A stretch of 64,000 nt of DNA from Strigamia acuminata (taxonomy: Eukaryota > Arthropoda > Chilopoda > Geophilomorpha > Linotaeniidae), in assembly GCA_949358305.1 (NCBI GenBank), contig OX442316.1:16554001-16618000 (forward strand), written 5' to 3'. Below are positions 45,639-58,624 of the stretch, piece after piece (position 1 is the first letter of the stretch; the number at the start of each line of letters is the position of its first letter). The notes below the pieces were generated by a model. The model was not told where the DNA came from. It searched no databases and saw nothing but the letters and a program-made list of their open reading frames with translations. A program made the translations under genes and the position numbers.

Positions 45639-47385
45639 AATGGAGGCCCTAAGCAAATTCCAGGTTTAAGTCTGTCAGAATCAGAGTAAGTATACTAGCA
45701 TCGTTTAATAAAATTGATTTATTTGTATGTTTAATTTTTTAACCTTCCCATAGCCAAGCGTGGTTACAACACGTTGCTAGCTGTGGTCGGTCAAATCGGC
45801 CTTCTTTTAAAATGCTTCTGCGCATGTGCACAATCTTATTTTTCCAGGTGCAGTCGCATTTTTTCTGGTTTGATCAGATTAAAACATGTGCTGAGGCCAG
45901 GACAAATGTGATTGTACCTGGAAAATTAAGATACTGCACATGCGCAGAAGCATTTCAATATATCGCCTAGTGCTAAAAAGTGGCAAAACAGTGTACGACG
46001 CTCACGTAATGGTGTTTTATGTTGTAAATTTTCTTCCTATTATTAGTTTAACTTATTCATAATCAAAAAAATATTAGAACTTAGTTATTATAAATTTAGA
46101 AAAAATATTTTTGGAGGAATTAAAGCTGGTCCCCTAAATTAATTCTCAGGAAAAAAAGAGTTACAGCTATTTTACTACTTTTGTTTTTTTTCTGACCCCA
46201 CCATGGCTGTGGGAAGGTTAAGAAACGGCGATATTGTCGTCGGAAACTTCAGTATCTTTTTAGCGGACCTGCACAAGCGATTCGGTAAAATCGCGTCATT
46301 TTATCAGAACAATAAATACGGAGTTAGAATTGCCGATCCCTATTTGCTGAAACATTTACGCCATTTGGAGGTATAGTAAGTTTGATCTAAAATCAGCCGT
46401 AATATTTATTTGAGCATTAAAATCAGCAGTTTTGTTTAACAGGTGATATCGTTGCACAATTTGAAATTATGTCTGAAAAAGAAACGTTTGGGTTTCAAGA
46501 ACTCGAAGAAATACGACGTTGAAGAAAATTATACGACCATCATTTTAACTTGAAATCATGCAAATCCTTCTCCGATTGTTTTGTGGACGTAAATTCAGAG
46601 TTGCTCTGCACTGTGACAGTACAATTCAAATAGCTATTGTTTATCAAATAAAATCTTATGCAACTACAGATTGCAAAAGAATATATAGACAAATGGAAAA
46701 GCCTAAGTAAAGACGATCAAATCCCATTGATGGAAACAGTATTGGAAGCTACATTGAAAGGAATCCTCCGCACCAGTTACGGAGATTATTTCAAGGATGA
46801 AAAAAGTCTAAATCATTTCAAACAATTACTTGTAAATGTAGGTGACCTATATATTATATACTGTAGACTATAAAAAATTGATTGGATGACAACATGTTTC
46901 ACTGTATCAGATATAACGCTTATCGGTGTTTTCGCTATCTGTTCTTGTCAGCTTAATATCTGATACAGTCGTCGATGACAGCCCAGAAGTTTAGGGCAAA
47001 CAACAAACGCTTATTGTATATGTCATTCAAATCAATCTTTATTAAAATATATAAGAGATATTAATGAAATGTTACTGAAACAAATTGCCAATCTATTTTT
47101 AGGTTAATGTATTGATGGAAAATTTGATAAGCCCAAATACGCCTGAAGAGTTAAAGTTGAAAAAAAGTGAGAGAAGATAGAAGAAAATCACACATGTAAT
47201 TACGTATTGAAATTTGACAGATGTAACAGAAATTCGTGCAATAGTCAAGCAGATTTTGACGAATAGAGAACAAGACACCAGTGACACTGAAAGAAATTTG
47301 TTCAGATCTCTTATTAGAGGATACTACCAGTGAAAAAGCAAAACTGGCAGACTCCGTGATATTTATAGTGGCTGGATATTTATTT
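45639..47385 (+). pseudogene. CYP20: CYP20-family P450, copy 2 (pseudogene)
   Basis: Closest to copy 4. Remaining exons are 45639-45685, 46223-46375, 46443-46588, 46670-46837, 47103-47166 and part of exon 7 from 47221. Damage seen: exon 1 and promoter absent; 5 bp lost at the end of exon 3; an in-frame TGA in exon 4 where the others read Arg (EEIRR-stop-RKLYD); an indel in exon 7 after RNLF; exon 7 cut at about 47380 by a retroposon tail; exons 8-10 missing. A MITE sits in intron 2. It cannot make a P450. Confidence 0.93.
45743..46217. mobile_element. piggyBac-type MITE, TTAA target duplication
   Basis: Termini are CCTTCCCATAGCCA and TGGCTGTGGGAAGG. TTAA is present on both sides (45739-45742 and 46218-46221). 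An inner palindrome (AATGCTTCTGCGCATGTGCA and its inverse) spans about 45813-45958. It lies in intron 2 of P450 copy 2, and its right TTAA merges with the exon 3 acceptor. Confidence 0.85.
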
Positions 47386-47452
47386 TTTATTTATTTATTT
47401 ATTTATTTAATCGCACTCCAAAGGAGTAAAAAGAAATGAGATACAAGTGTGA
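47386..47452 (-). mobile_element. Retroposon 3' tail (second copy)
   Basis: Same unit as at 35900-35971, ending in an AAAT repeat on the minus strand. It abuts the truncated exon 7 of P450 copy 2. Confidence 0.7.
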
Positions 47453-48040
47453 TAAATAATTATTGAACAGATAATAAGTGACGGTGTAGGTGCCGATGGA
47501 AATGACGGCAATGAGACACACACATAGCTGAAGAACAGTCAAGGGCGGAAGAACGAAGCTCGATGGGGAGATTGTTCCAAGACGAGAAACATATTGTAAT
47601 ACAATATAAAACCCGAACTACGTATTGTTGTCAACTGCTATGCCTAAATGGAATAAAACGAGATGACTTGAACGAAAAATGTCATCATTTCCTGTTTAAA
47701 CCCATGTTAAAACTTAAAAAACACTTAAACTGAAATTGATATTTTTAATTTTTAATGCAGCTACCGGCGGTAGTACAAATAAAAGAAAAATTTAATTGTG
47801 TCCACAAATTTAAATATTGTAATAAAACCTGACGTTCCTTTAATGCACCCCTCACTCAATGAGAGAATTTATTTTACTGATATCAGTCATTAAGCAACAT
47901 GTATTGTCCCAGCAACTGATTAATTTGTTCTTTACACTGATACAGTATATCAAACTCGCTCCCTGTGGTATCTGTACTTTATTTATCATTTTATTTTATA
48001 TAACAAAAAAATACAGTTTGTAGAAGTGAAAAGCGGCATT

Positions 48041-50993
48041 ATGGATGTTATAACTTTGATATTAATTGCAACTTTAATAGTAGTTCTATCACTTATTGCA
48101 CAAACCAAAAGAAATAAGGTAAAACATTGTGTGCTTTCCACTTTAAAATAATCTATTTTATCTTAATTTGTACATGCAATGCAGAATGAAATCCAAGTGA
48201 AGCCAATTCCCGGCTTAGGTCCGTCAGAATCAAAGTAAGTGACGTTAACATTTAAATGGGACATTAATCAAATTCTTATTGAACCCAGAAGCATAATAAA
48301 CATAATTAAACGTTACCGAACAATCGAACCCGTCTATATCGGTCACCAGTTCTACGTTCCTGCTCCGGTCACTCTAGAAACCCCCTCACCAAGTTCTAAA
48401 TCATTTTTTGACATAAAACTACATATAAAAGGACATTCCTCGCTACGAAAATGGAGGCGATGCCAGAAACAAAAACAATGAATCAAATAACAATAGAAGC
48501 AACAAAACCACAACAATCACACTGTGCCGTATTGTAATTTTTTTTTCATTCTATATAAGAAATGGCGCAATCATAATCGGAGAGTTCAGCACGTTTTTGC
48601 AAGGCCTGCACAAACGGTTTGGTAAAATCGTGTCGTTTTACCAGAATGATGACTACGCAGTGAGCATTGCCGATCCCGAATTGCTGAAACCATTACGAAA
48701 TTTGGAGGTTGTGTTTTGTAGGTTGGGTCAAAAATGACAACAAATTTATGTTTTGTTAAATATATATTTTATTTTATTCACAGCTGAAATGTTCAACCAA
48801 TTTGAAATGGTGACTGGAAAAAAATTTTTTTTGCTGCAGGATTTGGAAGAAATAAGGCGCAAAAGAAAATTGTACGACCATCATTTCATGTTAAAATCAT
48901 GCAAATCGTACTCCGAATGTTTTGTCAAGGTAAATAACTCACTGGAGACCAAAAGAAAACTTATTTTATTGTTTTGCGGGTGAAGATTGCTGGACAGTAC
49001 ATTGAGAAGTGGAAAAAACTCAGCAAACATGACCAAATCCCATTAATGGAGACCACATTGGAAGCCACGTTGAAGGGGATCCTTCTGACTAGTTATGGAG
49101 ACTATTTTAAGGATGAAAAACGTCTAAAACACTTCAAGAAATTACTCACCAATGAAAGTCTATTTACTCTTTCAGCAAGAAATTCGAATAATATCATTTA
49201 CACAAATTACAGATCAGTTTGTTGATGGAAAAAGAAATAAAACCCAACTCTACTGAAGAATTGCAGATGACTAAAAGTGAGTATCAAAACACGAAGTGCA
49301 TTCAAATTCAAAGTTTGTTGTATAGTTTCCAGCTCTTTTCCAGCCACTTCAAAAATGATTATTATTAATTTTAACGTATATTCTATGGAAAGTTGTACAA
49401 GGGGGTACCCAAAAATAACCGGAATTCTCTTCTGGTGGGCCCTTCTAATACAAGCTTCCCCTGCTAAGTGAATGTTCTAGGAACCCATCTGCATCATCTA
49501 CTGGCACACCGATACAGTTGTTAGGAAACAAAATTACACTATTGCACATTGTTCATGTAAACCAGTCATTAGAAAATCGCCAAACCACTTTGACGTAGTC
49601 TTAAAAATAAACACTGAAGTTGAATGCAGCGTCTCACAACAACTCCAGTAGACTTTCTGGGACCCATTCTATGTCATACTAAGACAGTATACATTGTATA
49701 TTATTACTCTACAGATGCTGCAGAAGTCCGTGCCGTGGTTCAGCAGATTTTGATCGAAAGAGAACAGGACACCAATGACATTGATAGAAACTTGTTCATT
49801 GATGTCTTGTTAGAGGATTCTAATAAAGTAGAAGATCAAATAGGAGACTCAGTAGGATTTATCATGGCTGGTTATGACCCAACTGGCAGATGTAATGCTA
49901 AATTATTGCCATTTATAAATGTATGTCTAACATTATTTTTCTTATATTTGTAGTGATTATGTGGATTCTGTACGAATTAGCTTGTAATCAAGAACTTCAA
50001 GAAAGATTATACGAAGAGGTGGTATCAGTCTTGGGAGATAATCCTGTAGATTTAAAAACATTATCCAAACTCAAGTTCAGTTTTTTATTTATTGCTAAAA
50101 CCTTTTTTTTTACTAAGTCAATGTTACTTTCAGCTATCTTAAGCAAATTGTGGACGAAATAATCCGTTACCGATTTAATACGCTCTTTACTAGTCGAATT
50201 GTTCAGGAAGACTTGAAAGTGGGCAATTATGTAATACCTGCAAATTCAAAACTATTCCTGCCTTTGGGAGTTCCTTTCAAAGACAACAAATACTACGCTA
50301 ATCCTGAAAAGTAAATTTTGATAACACAAATAAAGACTTGAGTGCTTGTTTTGGTCACAAGGCCTAAATTTCTTCGATTGTAAAACTCGCCCCGTTTATA
50401 TAGATTTCTGTATAGAAAAAATTGCATCTTAGAATCGAAGAAATACAGTAATAAGCTTATGTAATTTAATTACCTACAGTGGTGGCCATAAGTTTAGAAC
50501 CACTAATAAGAATTTAAATATTTTCTGTTTTAAAAAAGGAAAAGCTGCAGTGTTTTTCTGATACAAAATGTGAATTTTAGCATTAAATTCTGTTCAGAAT
50601 GTATAAACAATTAATCTAATCATAAATAGTAATTAACAATAGTAATTGTTACTTGCTAAACCAATTTAATGTTTGGTCACCAAAAGAACGTCGAGTCTCT
50701 AATACAAATTATTTTGGTATTGAATAACAAAATGTTGTAGGTTCGATCCCGAGCACTTCTCACCGGAGAACAGCAGACTCCGCAATCCCTATTCTTGGAA
50801 ACCATTTGGTTATGCGGGCAGAAGACAATGTCCCGGTCAAAGTTATGCCAGAACTAAAATCAGTATTTATTTGACTGAATGGGTCCGCCACTTTCGTTTT
50901 CACTTGGTTCCAAATCAAAATGTAAAAATCATACATGGAATGATGTTGCGGCCAGAAGTGGACATTTTGGTTACATTGGAAGCCAGAAAATAA
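48041..50993 (+). CDS. CYP20: CYP20-family cytochrome P450, copy 3 (splice donor lost)
   Basis: Near-identical to copy 1. Exons: 48041-48118, 48185-48234, 48560-48717, 48784-48929, 48986-49153, 49213-49276, 49715-49891, 49954-50074, 50134-50310 and 50741-50993. All P450 motifs are present (MAGYDPTG, EIIR, FGYAGRRQCPG). After exon 5 it reads CTCACCAATGAAAG. It lacks both the GTAGGT donor of copies 4-6 and the fallback GTCAAT of copy 1. The only nearby GT (after GAAA) would shift the frame, and read-through meets a stop. It is therefore probably non-functional despite nine intact exons. RNA would decide. Confidence 0.7.
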
Positions 50994-51407
50994 TCTGAGT
51001 CTTTATAAATTCATTACTATTATAAAACAAACATTGTTTCATGTACCTAACACAGTAATATTGATCAATAAAAGTTTAAATTTATGCTTAATGTGTAATC
51101 TCAAACAATTGCATTATTGAAACAACAGAGGTAACATGGCAACAATACACATTGTTGACAACGAGATTTTCACAACCAAAATAGAGCAACATTCTATTCC
51201 AGTAGATATCGCTTTCTTCCAGTTATTCCAATGTCAGATAAACCGGCTTTTACTGCAACAGTTTGGTTCAACTTTCCCTGCAGATATCTTTGTTGTTTGT
51301 TAAACAATCTGATAACAACACTCTAATCAAGACTTTGAATCGTGCTATCAAACACAAAATCGCATTCAAGGCGTTTGGTTGACAATTAAGGCTGAAAAAC
51401 AACAAGT

Positions 51408-53897
51408 ATGGACATAATAACTGCAGTACTAATTGCAGCTTTAATCCTAGTTCTATCACTCATTGTCTACACCAGAAAAAATATTGAGGTATGTACAATG
51501 TTCAGTTTTGATTTTAATATTCTTCAATTATTAATAACTCTTTTTTTTATGTAAAGAATGGAGGTCCTAAGCAAATTCCAGGTTTAAGTCTGTCAGATCC
51601 AAAGTGAGTACACAAGCATCGTTTAATAAAAATGATTTAATTGTTTATTTAAATTTTTTAAGGAATGGCGACATTGTACTGGGAGAGTTCAGTATCTTTT
51701 TAGCGGACCTGCACAAGCGATTCGGTAAAATCGCGTCATTTTATCAGAACAATAAATACGCAGTTAGCATTGCCGATCCCTATTTGCTGAAACATTTACG
51801 CCATTTGGAGGTTGCACCTAGTAAGATTGATCTAAAATCGGCCGTAAAATTAATTTGAGCAGTAAAAACACCAATTTGTTTAACAGTTGATCTCTTTGCG
51901 CAATTTGAACTTATATCTGGAAAAGAAGCGTTTGGGTTTCAAGAACTAGAAGAAATACGACGTAGAAGGAAATTATACGACCATCATTTCATGTTGAAAT
52001 CTTGCAAATCCTTCTCTGATTGTTTTGTGGAGGTAAATTCAGAGTTGCTCTGCACTGTGACAGTACAATTCAAATAGCTGTTTATCAAATAAAATGTTAT
52101 CCAACTACAGATTGCTAAAGAATATATAGAAAAATGGAAAAACCTAAGTAAAGACGATCAAATCCCATTGATGGAAACAGTATTGGAAGCTACATTGAAA
52201 GGAATCCTCCGCACCAGTTACGGAGATTATTTCAAGGATGAAAAAAGTCTAAATCATTTCAAACAATTACTAGTAAATGTAGGTGACTTTATTACATAGA
52301 CCATAATAATTGATTGGATGACAACCAATACATGTTTCACCTTATCAAACTAACGCTTATCGGTGTTTTCGTTAAGTTCAAGTGTACATCTGTTCTTATC
52401 AATTTAATATCTGATACAGTCGTCGAAACAACAAACGCTTATTGCATATGCCAATCAAATCAATCTTTATTAAAATATCTATGAGATATGCACTTCAAAT
52501 ATGAGTTTCGAAATATCACTGAAACATATTGCTAATCTATTTTTAGGTTAATGTATTGATGGAAAAATTGATAAGCCCAAACACACCTGAAGAGTTAAAA
52601 TTGAAAAAAAGTGAGTGAAAACGGAAGAAAATCAGACATGTAATTACATACTGAAATTCGACAGATGTAGCAGAAATTCGTGCAATAGTCAAGCAGATAT
52701 TGACGAGTAGAGAACAAGACACCAGTGACATTGAAAGAAATTTGTTTATAGATGTCTTATTAGAGGACACTAAAAGTGAAGAAGCACAATTGGCAGACTC
52801 CATGATATTTATAATGGCTGGTTACGATGTAACAGGCAAAAGTAATACAAAGCCCAAATTACCGTATTTTATCGATTAAGAGTCGCGGCTCTTATTGATT
52901 ATTCTTACATTTGTTTAATGTAAGAAACGAAATCTGAACTAAGTGTAAGTTCATTGTTCGTAAGGTTACATACAAAAACAATACCGTCCTTTTGCAAAAA
53001 TACGGTATTCTTGGTGTCTCAGCCGCGGCTACTACTCGAGGGCGGCTACTATTCGAGGGCGACTCTTAATCGGTAAAACACGTTACATGGAATTTCTGAT
53101 TAAGCGAGTTTTCTTTATTTTGTATAGCAATCATGTGGGTTCTGTATGAACTAGCTAAACAGCCAGAACTGCAAGAAAAATTATACGAAGAATTGAAATC
53201 AATTTTGGGAGATAATCGCACAAATCTGGAAACACTACCCAAACTCAAGTAGTTCTTTATTTATACTGTATGTGTTAGTTTAAGTTAGGAGCCGCTGTAC
53301 CACATCCACAAATGTTTACTTTGCAAATGGAAATGCACAAAACGCCCAAAATCTACCACCTACAAGCGTATATAATACTTTACCGGACCAGGATTTTTAA
53401 CTTTCAGATACCTCAGTCAAGTTATCGATGAAACAATACGCTACCGATTAAAAAGCATCTTCACTCCCCGAATTAATCCGGAAGAATTAAAGTTAGGAGA
53501 ATATATTATACCAGCAGATGCAAGAGTGTACTTAAACATGGGTGTCACATTCACTGATAAGAATTATTATGCCAATCCTGACAAGTAAATTTCAACATTT
53601 GTAATTTTCTTTGCTTTGTTTTAAATGTTAAAAAAACCCTTCAGGTTCGATCCTGAGCATTTCTCACCAGATAATAGCAGACATCGTCATGCTTATGCGT
53701 GGAAACCATTTGGTTTTGCTGGAAAGCGCCAGTGTCCCGGTCAAACTTATGTCAGAACCAAAATCAGCACTTATGTAGCCGAATGGATCCGCGAGTTTCG
53801 TTTTAAATTGGTTCCCAACCAAAACCTGAAATTTATTCAGGGAATGATACTTCGCCCGGAAGGAGACATTTGGATTACATTGGAACCGAGAAATTAA
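51408..53897 (+). CDS. CYP20: CYP20-family cytochrome P450, copy 4 (intact, 463 aa)
   Basis: Exons: 51408-51488, 51557-51603, 51663-51820, 51887-52032, 52111-52278, 52547-52610, 52665-52841, 53128-53248, 53408-53584 and 53645-53897; total 1392 nt. Residues 1-25 form the membrane anchor, followed by a GGPKQIPGLS hinge. Also visible: I-helix AGYDVTG at about 274-280, ExxR at E329-R332, FDPEHF at 381-386, and heme loop FGFAGKRQCPG with the iron ligand at Cys410. The length equals vertebrate CYP20A1 (462 aa). Unlike my recollection of human CYP20A1, the I-helix acid and the heme-loop Arg are conserved, so normal oxygen activation is plausible. Expected location is the endoplasmic reticulum. The substrate is unknown. 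Confidence 0.88.
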
Positions 53898-54550
53898 TCA
53901 CATTTTCAATTAATACAATTAGCGATATTGTTTTTAGAACCAAGATGAACTGAAATATTATTTGTAAGAATTATTGTTTCGATTAAAATTTCAAATGTCA
54001 ATCAAAGTATTCTCTCGGTAGTCTCTTTGTAGGTGAGTGTTCTAGAACAGTCATAAGAGGCTGCATTAGTAAACAAAATCTCATTGTTGCCATCTTGCCA
54101 TCACAAAACCTAGAGAGCTGGTGTTAACGAGGCACTCTAGTAACAGAATTAACAAACTGATGATTATAGCCTGCATGATGTCTTATGATGAGAGACTTGG
54201 CTTCATGCGGCTTACAAAGGAGAAACATATAAGAGCTTGCATGGTGCTTTACTATGAGGTTGGGTACGATGCACGTTATAAATAAAAATATATTCCAAAG
54301 TAATAAAAAAAAAGGAATCCATAAAGATACTGTGCACAATATGTAATAATCTTTGTTTTTTTTAAACTTTCTGATAAACACACACTACTTGTAATCAAGG
54401 ACTTTGTATCAATTGTATCAATTGTTATTTTTTCGCCACATGGCGCAACCTTATAGTATTCAAGTAGCCTTGGGACTTTGTATCAATTTATCAAACACAA
54501 AATTGCATTCACGGCATTTAGTTGACAATTAATGGTGAAAAGCAACAAGT

Positions 54551-57500
54551 ATGGACGTAATAACTACAATATTAATTGCAGCTTTAATCCTAGTCCTATC
54601 ACTCATTTTTTACACCCGAAAAAATAATGAGGTACTGTATAATTGTTCAATGTAGCTTTTGATTTTCTTCTTTATTAAAACAATATTTTTTAAATTTAAA
54701 TTTAACAAAGAATGAAGGCCCTAAGAAAATTCCGGGTTTAGGGCCGGAAGAATCAAAGTGAGTATATTGAGCATCTTTTAATAAAATTTATCTATAATCA
54801 ATTATTTTTTTAAGGAATGGTCAAGTTGTATTTTCAGAGTTCAGTCCCTTTATAGCTAACCTACACAAACGATTCGGTACAATTGTGTCATTTTATCAAA
54901 ACAATAAATACGCAGTTAGCATTGCTGATCCCAATATGCTGAAACAATTACGCCATTTGGAGGTCACACCTAGTAAGTTTCATCAAAAACTGGCCGTAAA
55001 ATCTATTTGAGCCCTAAAATCACCAATTTTATTTAACAGCTGATATTTTTTCACAATTTGAAATTGTAACTGGGAAAGAAGCGTTTGGCTTTCAAGAATT
55101 AGAAGAAATACGCCGTAGACGGAAATTATACGACCATCATTTCATGTTGAAATCGTGCAAATCCTTCTCCGATTGTTTTGTAGAGGTAATTTTAGGGATA
55201 TTCTGGGCTGTGAAATAACTTTGGCTCATCAAATAAAATGTTATGGAACTGCAGATTGCTAGAGAGTATACAGACAAATGGAAAAAGCTAAGTAAAGACG
55301 AGCAAATCCCATTGATGGAAACAGTATTGGAGGCTACGTTGAAGGGAATCCTGCTCACCAGTTATGGAAATTATTTCAAGGATGAAAAGAGTCTAAAACA
55401 TTTCCAAAAATTACTTGTAGAGGTAGGTGATTTATTACATTGAGTAAAAATTGATTGGATGATAAACAATACATGTTCGACCATATCAGATCTAACACTT
55501 ATCGGTGTTTTCGCAAACATCAAGTGTACATCTGTTCTTATCAGCTTAATACGTCCCCTTCCATCAATTTAAAAGGTGTCAACATTTTTTTAGATAGTTA
55601 AAAATCCAAATTTTGAAAACTTTAAAATATACATTTTATTTTTTTAATTTTCCAAATCCAAAGTTTTTACAATGCTCCATGTCTCAGATTGCAGTGGTTT
55701 TAAATTTAGGAAGGGAATGTGCATCTGATACGGTCCTCGATGAGGGCCCAGAATATTACGGCAATTAACTAATGCATATTGTATTTGTCAGCTAAATCAT
55801 TCTTTATTAAAATACCTAAGTTACATAAACATTACATACACTCTATTTTTTTCAAAAACATATTTAGGTACAAATATTGTTGGAAAGAACATTAAACCCA
55901 AACTCTACTGAAGAATTAGTGCTAAAAAAAAGTCAGTTGAAAGTAAAATAAAGTCACACAAGTAGTTATGGTACTATTTAAATTTTAAAGATTCGGTAGA
56001 AATTCGTGCAATAGTCAAGCAGATATTGACGAATAGAGAACAAGACACCACTGACACTGAAAGAAATTTGTTTATAGATGTCTTATTAGAGGATACTAAA
56101 AGTGAAGAAGCACAACTGGCAGACTCCGTGATATTTATAATGGCTGGTTACGACATAACAGGCAAAAGTAATACAATATAAAGCCCGAACTACGTAAAAT
56201 TGCCACTAACAAATTTTATTTCATTTTGTATATACCGGTAGCAATTATGTGGATTCTGTATGAATTAGCACTCCAGCCTGAGCTTCAAGAAAAATTATAC
56301 GAAGAGTTGAAATCAGTTTTGGGAAATAACCGGACAACTCTGGAAACACTACCCCAACTCAAGTACTGTCGAATCTCGTTATAACGAACCGTGGTATAAC
56401 AAGTTTTTCGTTATAACAAATACTTAAAATAGTACGGGTGATTGGTTGGTTGAGCAAATACAGTTCAACCCACACAAAATGTCTCTGAAACAGAATGGTG
56501 GGCCAAAAAAAATTTCCAAGTTCACTATCCCGGACAGGCCCCCAATTGTGACTGGTATGGTCTTCACCATGGCAGCAGGGACTGGCTACCATGAAGTGGA
56601 TCGCATACTCAAATAAATAAGGCAAGGAACTCCAGATTGTTGGATTGTTGGCCTTTAATCCATTGGAGACTCCCGTCTATCCGCGTGTTGGCAGTGCCGC
56701 TAAGGCACACCAAACCGGCAACCGACCCGTCATACACAGGGTGGGAACCCCATGGATGATGTAGGCCAGAGGTCGGCAAGTAATTTTAAGTGGGGTCCGG
56801 ATACTATTGAAAATGTTTATTGAGGTCCAGAAAAAAAACACTCAAAAACCTTACTAAAAACCTAAGTAAACGAAAAAAAAAAACACTTTAAAACCAAATA
56901 AACCCCCCAATAAACACCCACAACCCAAAAAATTCGAATAAAGCCTAAAAAACATGAACAAAACAGGAAAAACAAGAAAAAAACACCGAAAAACCAAAGA
57001 AACCAAGGGAAAAACGTTGCTAAAACGTCACCGCGGTCCAAGTTTCGACATTCCGCGGTTCGTATCCAGACCGCCTGTTGCCGAACGCTGATGTAGGCGG
57101 TTAGACATAACATTCTGCCGTACTCACCTGTACGACCCATGCAACCGCTCATAGAGGCTGTAATGGATCCACCATCACACTACTGAGCGTCACAGTGGTG
57201 AATGCGGAAGAGAGCAGAGTCAGCACAGGGCACTACTGCCCTTGCTGGCTTCAGGACCTTACTTCAGACACCTCTGTCTTGGTTGAGACCCAGCGCTCTT
57301 CTCTCTCTCTCTCCACACCACTCAGATCCCTCCTTCCCTATACTGGGTCATACCACTCCGCAATCTTAGGGCCATTGGGCAGCATGTGGCAGTGACGCTA
57401 GTCACCCTTGGATGGCCAAACAGTCACACACCATGTTAAAAAATATTGATATAACAAACTTTCATTATAACGAACTGATTTTTTGGATCCCTTGAGATAC

Positions 57501-58102
57501 GTTGTAACGAGATTCACCTGTAATTCGTTAGCCAAATGCTTTTGCCTTGAACCTCGCGCTTATAGGCCTTTAACACATTTACTGATGAGAGTGCTTTTAA
57601 CTTTCAGATACCTCGGTCAAGTTGTCGATGAAATAATACGCTACCGATTAAAAACCATCTTTACCGCTCGAATTAATCCGGAAGAATTGATATTAGGAAA
57701 TTACATAATACCAGCGGATACAAGACTGTACTTACACATGGGCGAAACTTTCACAGACAAGAATTATTATGCCAATCCTGACAAGTAAATTTCAAAACTT
57801 GGATTTTGTTTTTTGCTTACTTTTTAAAAATGTACCTCAAACTTTTCAGATTCGATCCTGAGCATTTCTCACCAGAGAATAGCAGACATCGTCATCCTTA
57901 TGCGTGGAAACCGTTCGGTTTTGCTGGAAAGCGCCAATGTCCCGGTCAAACTTATGTCAGAACCAAAATCAGCACTTATTTAGCCGAATGGATCCGCCAG
58001 TTTCGTTTTAAGTTAGTTCCTAATCAAAACATCAAATTCGTACAGGGAGTTATACTTCGCCCGGCAGAAGACATTTGGGTTACATTGGAAGCAAGAAATT
58101 AA
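54551..58102 (+). CDS. CYP20: CYP20-family cytochrome P450, copy 5 (intact, 463 aa)
   Basis: Exons: 54551-54631, 54711-54757, 54815-54972, 55040-55185, 55255-55422, 55868-55931, 55991-56167, 56242-56362, 57608-57784 and 57850-58102; exon lengths equal those of copy 4. Motifs: KIPGLGPEES hinge, AGYDITG, EIIR, FDPEHFSPEN and FGFAGKRQCPG. Intron 8 is 1245 bp because of a pogo-like MITE that begins three bases after the exon, so the donor GTACTG is formed by the target TA and the element's first bases. Splicing strength there may be reduced. Paired with copy 6. Confidence 0.88.
55553..55722. mobile_element. Foldback element in intron 5 of copy 5, one arm deleted
   Basis: This matches the right arm and loop of the foldback at 61793-62182 in copy 6, but most of the left arm is missing after CCCCTTCCATCAATTTAA. 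Confidence 0.7.
56366..57520. mobile_element. pogo/Tigger-like MITE in intron 8 of copy 5
   Basis: The ends are related to CAGGTGAATCTCGTTA in inverted orientation (left end CTGTCGAATCTCGTTATAAC) and are flanked by TA (56364-56365 and 57521-57522). The interior is GC-richer unknown DNA containing the nested hAT-like element at 56766-57089. The same element occupies intron 8 of copy 6 (62827-63660). Confidence 0.8.
56766..57089. mobile_element. hAT-like MITE nested in the pogo-like MITE
   Basis: This 324-bp insert is absent from the otherwise matching element in copy 6. GATGTAGG is duplicated on both sides (56758-56765 and 57090-57097). The ends CCAGAGGTCGGCAA and TTGCCGAACGCT are imperfect inverted repeats of hAT style. 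Confidence 0.88.
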
Positions 58103-58624
58103 TCACATTTTCAACTAATACAATCAGCAATATTGTTTTTAGAACCAAGTTAAACTGAAATATTATTTGTAAGAATTATTGTTTCGATTAAAGTTTCAAA
58201 TGTCAAGCAAAGTATTTTAGTCTCTTTGGAGGTGAGTGTTCTAAGAACCCATCGGCATTAGCGTACCAGAAGGATTTGTTGTGAGAAGCTGGTACACTGA
58301 TGCAGATGGGATCTCTAGAACAGACATTGGGCGACATTAGTAAACAAAATCTCATTGTCGCCATCTTGCCATCACAAAAGCTAGCGAGCTTGTGTTAACA
58401 AGGCACTCTGTGACAGAATTAACAAACTGATGATTGTAGCCTGTATGATGTCTTACGATGAGAGAGTTGGCATCATGAGGCTTACAAAAGAGAAACATAA
58501 CATTAAGAGCCTGCATGGTGCTTAACTATAATGTTGGGTACCATGCACATTATAAATAAAAATATATTTCAAAATAATAAGAAAAAAAGAGAATCCATAA
58601 AGATACTGAGCACAAAATGTAATA

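Noticed and set aside
56359-57395. Frames within the pogo-like MITE
   Set aside because: They are non-overlapping in quality with any transposase motif, and the two copies differ by indels in these frames.
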